NCBI GenBank assembly: GCA_031283785.1
Contig: JAITBC010000460.1
Span: 1-12,056 of the forward strand
From: Tannerella sp.
GTDB lineage: Bacteria; Bacteroidota; Bacteroidia; Bacteroidales; Tannerellaceae
Direction: 5' to 3'
Length of the DNA: 12,056 bases
The notes under the pieces were generated by a model. It saw nothing but the letters and a program-made list of their open reading frames with translations. It was not told where the DNA came from and did no database searches. Position 1 is the stretch's first letter; each line of letters opens with the position of its first letter. Shown here piece after piece: positions 6,611 through 12,056 of this stretch. The position numbers and the translations under genes were made by a program.

Positions 6611-9600
6611 TTAAAATTCTATATCCAGTCCAAAACCATAGTATACCAAAGTAGGATAATTACGGGCGCTGTTTGCTGCTACGCCGTCAATACCGCCCAT
6701 GTTGTTCCCGAACTCGGACGATTCCGGGTCGATAAAAGAGTTTCCGGAAAGTGTCAGCGGATTTTGCGCATTTATGCTTACGCGCAACTTTTGAACGCCT
6801 AATACGGCGGTCAGATGTCTGGGTAAGGTATAACCCAGCTTAATATCCTTCACACGAAGATAAGCGCCGTCCAGCAAATAGATGTCCGTACCGGCCTTCG
6901 ACCAGTTGTTAGTGCTCGAAGGTGAACCCGGAGCTACCAGACGTGGCCATTGAGCGTCGGGATTTGTCGGCGTCCAGAAATCAAGCTGATGCTGATAAAT
7001 ACAATAGGAATAATTGGAATGGAACGGTTCTATCAGCTCGCCTCGCACATACATATCGCGTTTCCCGACGCCTTGAAGCATCACGCCGAAGTCGAATCCT
7101 TTGTATTCCAGACTGTATGTAAAGCCGAACGTATACCGCGGGAATGCATTCCCGAGTACCATACGGTCTTTATCGTCAATCACGCCGTTACCGTCTTCGT
7201 CGACATATTTCACGTCGCCCGGATGAACCGACGCCCCGACAGGAAGAGCGCTGTTTGCTATTTCGTCATAACTTTGGAACAGTCCGTCGGTTTTATATCC
7301 GAAATATGAGCCGAGCGCTTCGCCTTCACGGATGATTTTATATAACTGGTCGTTCTGGTCAATTTTTTCTTTTCCGCCGAAATCCGTCACTTTATTTCTG
7401 GAATCGGAAATATTCAGGCTGAAATTATGTCTGAACTCACCCGTTTTCAGGCGGTAATTAACCGTCGCGTCCCATCCGCGGTTTTCCATTTCTCCGGCAT
7501 TCTCCTTCGCCGCGCTGCTACCGAAAACCGACGACACGACAGGAGATAACAGGATATCCCAGGTCCTTTTATTAAAATAATCCAGCGACACATACAGGCT
7601 GTTATTGAAGAACGTAGCGTCAATACCGATGTTGAAATTGGCCGATTTCTCCCACGTCAGGAACGAATTTCCGTATGTATATCCCGTTCCGGGCATGATT
7701 TGATTGTTGAAGACATACGTATTCGTATACATCTCATATACCGTCTGGTAGGAATAATTATCGACATTCTGATTTCCCAGTACGCCATAAGTAGAACGGA
7801 GTTTCAAATCGCCATACGTCGCTTTGTATTCGTCCATAAAATCTTCTTCGGAAATTCTCCATGCCGCCGAAAATGAAGGGAAGAATCCCCAGCGCCGGTC
7901 TTTGGCAAATTTGGATGAACCGTCGTAACGGAAAGACACGTCTCCGTAATATTTATCCCTGAAATTATACCCCAGACGTCCGAAAAGCGACGTAATACTG
8001 GTCTGGTCGGTATTTCCGTTCGAGTTCTTGTTGTCCTTGTTTTGTATCGATTCTTCCGTCGTCGGAAGACCCAAATCGTCGTCGGTATATTCCCAAGCAA
8101 TACGGCTGGCCTGTTTGGTATACGATTCGTTAGATACGCCCAACAAACCGGATACGTTATGCAAACCGTTGAACGTACGGTCGTAATCCAGCAGGAACTG
8201 CGTACTCAACGTATGGCGTTTCTCGTTGTAATCTTCCGTCAAGGTATTGGAATTCATGTACAGGACAGGCGTTATCAGGTCTGCAGCTGCATAAAGCGGC
8301 ACTTTCCTGTCTCTACGGAAGCGATGATGCTGCGTCAGGTCAAGACCGACCAGCCCTTTTGCCGTCAGGCCTTCCAGTATTTTAAAATCCAGGTTCAGGC
8401 TTCCGATAAAATTGTCTTCATCTTTCTTTTCATAACCGCCTTCTTTCAGTTTCGCCATCGTATTGTCATCGCCTATCACATCGTTGATAAGATACTTGCC
8501 TTCTTCCGTGAACTTATAGTAGTAATAAGGGGGAATACGCGAAGAATTGATAATCACATTTCCTGTTCCACCGGCGACCGTACGTTCGTTTTTACGCGTA
8601 TAGGCCATTAAGGACGTCAATTTGAAACGTCCGTATTCGGTTGTAAGGTTACTGCGAAAATTATAACGTTCCACTCCGAAGTTTCCCGCAAAGTTACTCT
8701 CCTGATTAAGGTAACCCGCCGATACCATATAAGTGGAATTCTGATTACCGCCGGAAACGTTCACGTTATAAGTCTGTTGAAGTCCCTTTTCCATTATTTC
8801 GTTAAGATACCAGTATTCTTCGCCGCGATGATCATACAGATCGCGGATTTGTGCAGGGGTAAACGTCGATGAACTGCCGACATTCATATTCGCCTGATTC
8901 CTGTACATCGCATTCTGCCACCCTTCCACCGGTTGATACAGTATGTCCGGATCCTGGTAACCTGCCATCCCGCTGAACCGGACGACAGGCTTTGCCGTGG
9001 CAGCGCCTTTTTTAGTTGTCACAAGGATTACGCCGTTTGCCGAACGCGAACCGTAGATGGCTGCGCTACCGGCATCTTTCAATACGGAAACATTTTCAAT
9101 GTCATTCGGATTGAGGTTATTCAATGTCGAAGTACTTGATATCAGCCCGTCTATAACGATAAGCGGATCATTATTACCCATCGTGCTGATGCCGCGGATA
9201 TTAATGTTCATACTGTTATCATTCGGGTTCATGTTCTTTTGCTGGATAATAAGGTTTGCGGAAGCTCCCTGCAGCGCCTGCATAGTATTGCTCACCGGAC
9301 GGTTTTCAAACACATCCGTCCCCATCCGGTCGATCGCTCCGGTAATACTCCTGCGTTGTCGCGTACCGTAACCGACGACCACTACTTCCGATAACTTCTG
9401 AACATCTTCACGCAGTACGATATCCAACGGTTTTTCATCGTTCACAATAACTTCCTGCGGAATAAATCCGATGTAATTGACCGCCAAAATTGCCCCCGGC
9501 GGAACTTCGATAGAGTATTTACCGTCTACGTCCGTAGCTGTCCCGTTCGTCGTGCCTTTCTGAACAACGTTAACGCCAAACAGCCATTCGCCGGATTCGT

Positions 9601-9757
9601 CCGACACTGTGCCTGTAACTTTGATTTTTCTCGCATCGGATTGCGTTTGAGCCTCTATCTCACCTGAAGCCAGAAGCATACAGCATGAGATAAATAGAAA
9701 GCCGGCCACAAACCGAAGACTTTTTTCTGTTTTTTTTAATAAATCATTCATAATCAT
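6611..9757 (-). CDS. susC-like: SusC/RagA family TonB-dependent outer-membrane transporter
   Basis: This 1048-residue TonB-dependent channel imports oligosaccharides across the outer membrane with the SusD partner. In order: a signal peptide (about 1-36, ending GEIEAQ); a carboxypeptidase-D-like regulatory domain (about 45-117, KVTGTVSDESGEWLFGVNVV to LDIVLRED); the TonB-box region EVVVVGYGT (124-132); the plug (about 133-250) with the SusC signature NIRGISTMGNNDPLIVIDG (186-204) and LKDAGSAAIYGSRSANGVI; then a long beta-barrel rich in alternating aromatic strands, ending in GFGLDIEF with the terminal Phe typical of outer-membrane barrels. There is no N-terminal STN (sigma-signalling) domain, which argues against direct anti-sigma regulation of this locus. 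It follows GH125 by 108 nt; that gap holds a leader sequence partly repeated before the first susE-like gene. The substrate, alpha-mannan fragments, is inferred from the flanking GH125 and GH76. Confidence 0.96.
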   Translation of the reverse strand: MIMNDLLKKTEKSLRFVAGFLFISCCMLLASGEIEAQTQSDARKIKVTGTVSDESGEWLFGVNVVQKGTTNGTATDVDGKYSIEVPPGAILAVNYIGFIPQEVIVNDEKPLDIVLREDVQKLSEVVVVGYGTRQRRSITGAIDRMGTDVFENRPVSNTMQALQGASANLIIQQKNMNPNDNSMNINIRGISTMGNNDPLIVIDGLISSTSTLNNLNPNDIENVSVLKDAGSAAIYGSRSANGVILVTTKKGAATAKPVVRFSGMAGYQDPDILYQPVEGWQNAMYRNQANMNVGSSSTFTPAQIRDLYDHRGEEYWYLNEIMEKGLQQTYNVNVSGGNQNSTYMVSAGYLNQESNFAGNFGVERYNFRSNLTTEYGRFKLTSLMAYTRKNERTVAGGTGNVIINSSRIPPYYYYKFTEEGKYLINDVIGDDNTMAKLKEGGYEKKDEDNFIGSLNLDFKILEGLTAKGLVGLDLTQHHRFRRDRKVPLYAAADLITPVLYMNSNTLTEDYNEKRHTLSTQFLLDYDRTFNGLHNVSGLLGVSNESYTKQASRIAWEYTDDDLGLPTTEESIQNKDNKNSNGNTDQTSITSLFGRLGYNFRDKYYGDVSFRYDGSSKFAKDRRWGFFPSFSAAWRISEEDFMDEYKATYGDLKLRSTYGVLGNQNVDNYSYQTVYEMYTNTYVFNNQIMPGTGYTYGNSFLTWEKSANFNIGIDATFFNNSLYVSLDYFNKRTWDILLSPVVSSVFGSSAAKENAGEMENRGWDATVNYRLKTGEFRHNFSLNISDSRNKVTDFGGKEKIDQNDQLYKIIREGEALGSYFGYKTDGLFQSYDEIANSALPVGASVHPGDVKYVDEDGNGVIDDKDRMVLGNAFPRYTFGFTYSLEYKGFDFGVMLQGVGKRDMYVRGELIEPFHSNYSYCIYQHQLDFWTPTNPDAQWPRLVAPGSPSSTNNWSKAGTDIYLLDGAYLRVKDIKLGYTLPRHLTAVLGVQKLRVSINAQNPLTLSGNSFIDPESSEFGNNMGGIDGVAANSARNYPTLVYYGFGLDIEF

Positions 9758-9779
9758 AATCTACTTAGTTTTTCGTATA

Positions 9780-9816
9780 AACATTAAGGTAACCCTAAAC
9801 TCTCGCGCTAATTTTG
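9780..9816 (-). repeat. Leader repeat ahead of susC
   Basis: This is the partner of the element at 4871-4928. Blocks are AACATTAAGGTAAC and CGCTAATTTT (plus strand), in the 108-nt gap between GH125 and susC, ending about 22 nt before the susC ATG. Possible roles, all inference, are a shared translation or stability element, a site for RNA-based control of the PUL, or an internal promoter region. I see no clean TAnnTTTG element beside it, although TATTATTTG lies further upstream in the gap. Confidence 0.4.
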
Positions 9817-9865
9817 AAATAATCCGTTTTTTCTCATACAAATAATATCTTTTTAGTTAATAATA

Positions 9866-11338
9866 CTACAAACTGTTGAGCAGGCTTACTTTGCCTTCTT
9901 TTACCAATTTAAGAATCAATTCTCCGAATAAGGTGTTCACCCATGCAAACCATGAACGCGTAAATTTACGGGGGTCATTCTTATGAAAACTTTCATGCAT
10001 AAATCCCGTATCGCCATCAGAATCGCGAAGCGTTTTTACACAATATTTTATTTCGGCATCATCGTTGCCCGTCATAGCTTTCATTATCAGACTCATTGGC
10101 CATATCATATCGAAACCGATGTGAGGCCCTCCAATACCTTCGGCTGCCGTACCTTTGAAGAAATACGGATTATCAAGGCTCCATACGAAATTTCGCGTAT
10201 TCAGATACATCCTGTCATTCCGGTCTACACACCCTAAATAAGGCAGGGACAGTAAACTCGGCACATTCGAATCGTCCATAAACAGTTTGTTACCGAATCC
10301 GTCTACCTCGTATGCATAAATCTTTCCATAATTCAGATGGTCGACAACGGCATAACGGTCGATTGCCTCCTGCACTTCGCCGGCCAGGGCAAGACATTCC
10401 GAAGCAAAAGCGCCGTCATTCGTCACCTTCGCGGAAATCTCGGCCAGCTGTTTCAGGGATGTCACCGCAAATAAGTTCGACGGGATAAGGAAATTCAACG
10501 TCGTAGCATCGTCGGAAGGACGGAACGAGGAAACGATCAGTCCGACAGGCTTAACGGGCGCACCGTAGCCGTCGTTACACAGGGTATCCAGCTGACGCTC
10601 CGTTTTTCGCTGAAACTTATACGGGCCTAAACCGTCTTTGCGCTGTTGTTCCTTAAATGTTTTAACAATCAGGCCGGCAGCTTTTTCCCATTCTTTCGAG
10701 AATACAGACGTATCGCCCGATATTTTCCAGTAATGATAGGCCAGCCTTACGGTATAGCACAGTGAGTCGATTTCCCATTTACGTTCGTGCAATTCCGGCT
10801 TCATATCTGTATAGTCGCTTATCCATTCGCTGCCGGCAGGACCGTCATTGAATGCGTTCGCATACGGGTCGAAAAGGATACATTTGGTGTGCCGGTTGAC
10901 AACTCCCGCCAATAATTTTCGTAACGGTTCATCCTCTTTCATAAGGCTAAGATACGGCCAAACCTGGGCGGCCGAATCGCGCAGCCACATCGCATGTATA
11001 TCGCCTGTATAAACAAACGTATCAGGCCGGCCTTCCTGTACCCTGTAATGTACGGTTGTATCTAATGTATTAGGAAAGCAGTTCCCGAACATCCAGGCAA
11101 GTTTCGGATCTTTCAACTGTCTGGTCACATTTTTGATTGTTTTCTCGACGGCCTCAGAGGTGAAATTTCTCTTAGACACTTCCGGACGATTCGACGTATA
11201 ACTGCCGCTTTGCAAAAAAGACATGTTCTTCCCCACAGGGACGTAGACGTTATCACCCATTGCAATTTCTCTGCCGCCAACAGCAATAGCCGCTAATCCA
11301 AGACTGCCTCTTTCTAAAAAATACCTGCGCGTTACCAT
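9866..11338 (-). CDS. GH125 exo-alpha-1,6-mannosidase with Tat-type signal
   Basis: This 490-residue enzyme should release terminal mannose from alpha-1,6-linked mannooligosaccharides (glycoside hydrolase family 125, formerly DUF1237). The N-terminus TRRYFLERGSLGLAAIAVGG matches the twin-arginine motif (S/T)RRxFLK followed by a short hydrophobic stretch, so it is probably exported folded to the periplasm. GH125 marks: GDIHAMWLRDSAAQVWPY (112-129), KWEIDSLCY (187-195), SFRPSDDATTLNFLIPSN (271-288) and GDTGFMHESFHKNDP (442-456). Glu449 in FMHES is the likely base. The clostridial enzyme has its acid Asp 173 residues before the base (recalled numbering D220/E393), which points to Asp276 in RPSDD. 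Length is normal. It is the first gene of the PUL, about 36 nt behind the inferred transcription start, so it is probably the most promoter-proximal product and would finish digestion of what SusC imports. Confidence 0.94.
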   Translation of the reverse strand: MVTRRYFLERGSLGLAAIAVGGREIAMGDNVYVPVGKNMSFLQSGSYTSNRPEVSKRNFTSEAVEKTIKNVTRQLKDPKLAWMFGNCFPNTLDTTVHYRVQEGRPDTFVYTGDIHAMWLRDSAAQVWPYLSLMKEDEPLRKLLAGVVNRHTKCILFDPYANAFNDGPAGSEWISDYTDMKPELHERKWEIDSLCYTVRLAYHYWKISGDTSVFSKEWEKAAGLIVKTFKEQQRKDGLGPYKFQRKTERQLDTLCNDGYGAPVKPVGLIVSSFRPSDDATTLNFLIPSNLFAVTSLKQLAEISAKVTNDGAFASECLALAGEVQEAIDRYAVVDHLNYGKIYAYEVDGFGNKLFMDDSNVPSLLSLPYLGCVDRNDRMYLNTRNFVWSLDNPYFFKGTAAEGIGGPHIGFDMIWPMSLIMKAMTGNDDAEIKYCVKTLRDSDGDTGFMHESFHKNDPRKFTRSWFAWVNTLFGELILKLVKEGKVSLLNSL

Positions 11339-11380
11339 GATAATAATATAATTTTTCTATGTTATATATATTGTTGGGGG

Positions 11381-11448
11381 CAAAAGTACGATAACACGCA
11401 GTATCGCTTTGTACGTTTTTATGACATTGTAATCCATTTTTATGACAT
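11381..11448 (-). promoter_or_regulatory. PUL promoter -7 element with upstream 12-bp direct-repeat operator
   Basis: On the minus strand TACTTTTG (11388-11381) matches TAnnTTTG and would start transcription near 11375, about 36 nt before the GH125 ATG. At the expected -33 position there is no TTTG, as is common for activator-dependent PUL promoters. Immediately upstream, the 12-mer ATGTCATAAAAA occurs twice (11427-11416 and 11448-11437) in the same orientation with a 21-bp period, or two helical turns. The proximal copy ends a few bases from the -33 region, a suitable place for an activator such as a hybrid two-component system. No regulator gene is in the window, so the protein that binds is unknown. 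Confidence 0.55.
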
Positions 11449-11465
11449 ACCCGAAAAATCCGCAT

Positions 11466-11482
11466 AAAAATCCTGCATTTTT
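11466..11482. terminator. Possible weak bidirectional hairpin between the upstream gene and the PUL promoter
   Basis: AAAAAT (11466-11471) and ATTTTT (11477-11482) flank the 5-nt CCTGC loop. The stem is all A/T pairs, so it is a poor terminator by itself; T-rich sequence continues on the minus strand for the gene ending at 11524. No better terminator is visible between that gene and the PUL promoter, so read-through into the PUL is possible. Confidence 0.25.
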
Positions 11483-11501
11483 GAACAATAGTATGGCATG
11501 A

Positions 11502-11534
11502 ATTATTTGATGTGCCGTTTTGATTATTTGATGT
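11502..11534. repeat. 12-bp direct repeat overlapping the 3' end of the upstream gene
   Basis: ATTATTTGATGT occurs at 11502-11513 and 11523-11534, again with a 21-bp period. The second copy covers the last two codons and stop of the gene ending at 11524. It may be a small duplication of that gene end or a second regulator site; the sequence alone does not decide. Confidence 0.4.
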
Positions 11535-12056
11535 ATTGCTTCCAGAATCCGGGCGTCTGTGGAAAATTATTTCTGAATAACAAGTGCTCGTATGGTTTGA
11601 TTTTCTTACTTTCCGGTTGAAGATTATCTGTTTTGCCCAATTCGAATGTCATCGTTTTCGAAAAGATCGTGTATGAAGGATTTGAACCTGTTTTACAGTT
11701 TGATATATTTTGGCATTTTTCAATATAATATGCTTCGGAGTCATTCGCCTGTTTAAATTTTACATAACTGTAATGACTAAGTATCGTATAAGGAACTCCT
11801 TTAATTTTATCAGCAGTTAAGTCTTGTGAATCTGAAAAAGACTGTCCTGTATATTCGACAAGTACAGTATCGGAACGGTTTATTGCAAAAAGGGAATATC
11901 TGTACTTTTTCCTGTCAGGATTCTTGGGAGTTTCTTTAATTATAATTTTATTCTCGTCATTAATATCATAAAGTTCATAATGACAGTTTTTAAAATCAAT
12001 AAAAACATCAAAATCCGATGAAAAAAATTCTGTATAAATAGGGATGTTTTTGATGT
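11524..12056 (-). CDS. 3' part of an unrecognised AT-rich gene (5' end outside window)
   Basis: One minus-strand frame is open from the window edge (first full codon 12054-12052) to a TAA at 11526-11524, giving 176 visible residues with no start inside the window. The protein is rich in Asn, Asp, Lys and Tyr and looks like alternating beta strands (IPIYTEFFSSDFDVFIDF, HYELYDIND, KYRYSLFAINRSDTVLVEY, SHYSYVKFKQ). It ends NNFPQTPGFWKQYIK, a tail that recalls the FW-x-x-YN ends of Bacteroidota carboxypeptidase-regulatory-like surface proteins; I cannot confirm that. No catalytic motif or membrane segment is visible in this part. By eye its base composition is much more AT-rich than the PUL downstream. 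It is transcribed in the same direction and ends about 150 bp before the inferred PUL start, so it is probably a separate unit. Its coding nature is supported by the long open frame and protein-like composition. Confidence 0.65.
   Translation of the reverse strand, partial: IKNIPIYTEFFSSDFDVFIDFKNCHYELYDINDENKIIIKETPKNPDRKKYRYSLFAINRSDTVLVEYTGQSFSDSQDLTADKIKGVPYTILSHYSYVKFKQANDSEAYYIEKCQNISNCKTGSNPSYTIFSKTMTFELGKTDNLQPESKKIKPYEHLLFRNNFPQTPGFWKQYIK

Noticed and set aside
8042..8611. 189-codon plus-strand open frame inside susC
   Set aside because: It is antisense to a highly conserved transporter and has no recognisable protein motif; it is a shadow of the susC reading frame.
1..12056. CRISPR array, rRNA, or insertion sequence with terminal inverted repeats
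   Set aside because: No regularly spaced repeat series, no rRNA-like sequence and no intact transposase or paired inverted termini were seen; the only transposase-family trace is the remnant at 884-1208.

Overview
The window looks like a Bacteroidales (Bacteroidota) chromosome segment. The evidence is a SusC/SusD pair, SusE-like lipoproteins, lipoprotein signals ending in FTAC or FTSC, AT-rich leaders with little Shine-Dalgarno sequence, and promoters of the Bacteroides type (TTTG, about 20 bp, TAnnTTTG). The genus cannot be resolved from sequence alone.

The core, about 1.3-11.45 kb and all on the minus strand, is one polysaccharide utilisation locus (PUL). In transcription order it reads: GH125 exo-alpha-1,6-mannosidase, SusC transporter, SusD lipoprotein, two tandem paralogous SusE-type surface glycan-binding lipoproteins, and GH76 endo-alpha-1,6-mannanase. 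From memory, the susC-susD-two binding proteins-GH76 order resembles the alpha-mannan locus around BT3788-BT3792 of B. thetaiotaomicron. The expected workflow is that the surface GH76 lipoprotein cuts the alpha-1,6-mannan backbone, the binding proteins and SusD hold the chains, SusC imports oligosaccharides, and GH125 removes terminal mannose in the periplasm. No GH92, GH38 or GH99 debranching enzyme and no regulator gene lie in the window. Ahead of GH125 there is a -7 promoter element and a pair of 12-bp direct repeats with a 21-bp period, a plausible activator operator.

The left flank (1-1313) is accessory and partly decayed. It holds the C-terminal part of a probable phage-head (MuF-like) polymorphic toxin with a CdiA-CT-type nuclease tip, on the plus strand. 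Next comes a compact candidate small RNA on the minus strand, with its own consensus promoter, a perfect tRNA T-arm-like hairpin, a long bulged hairpin and an intrinsic terminator. Last is a frameshifted, truncated remnant of a PD-(D/E)XK nuclease family transposase (Rpn-like) gene.

The right flank (11524-12056) is the AT-rich 3' part of an unrecognised minus-strand gene that runs off the window. The candidate RNA is the least explained item; the PUL is a compact version of a known type.
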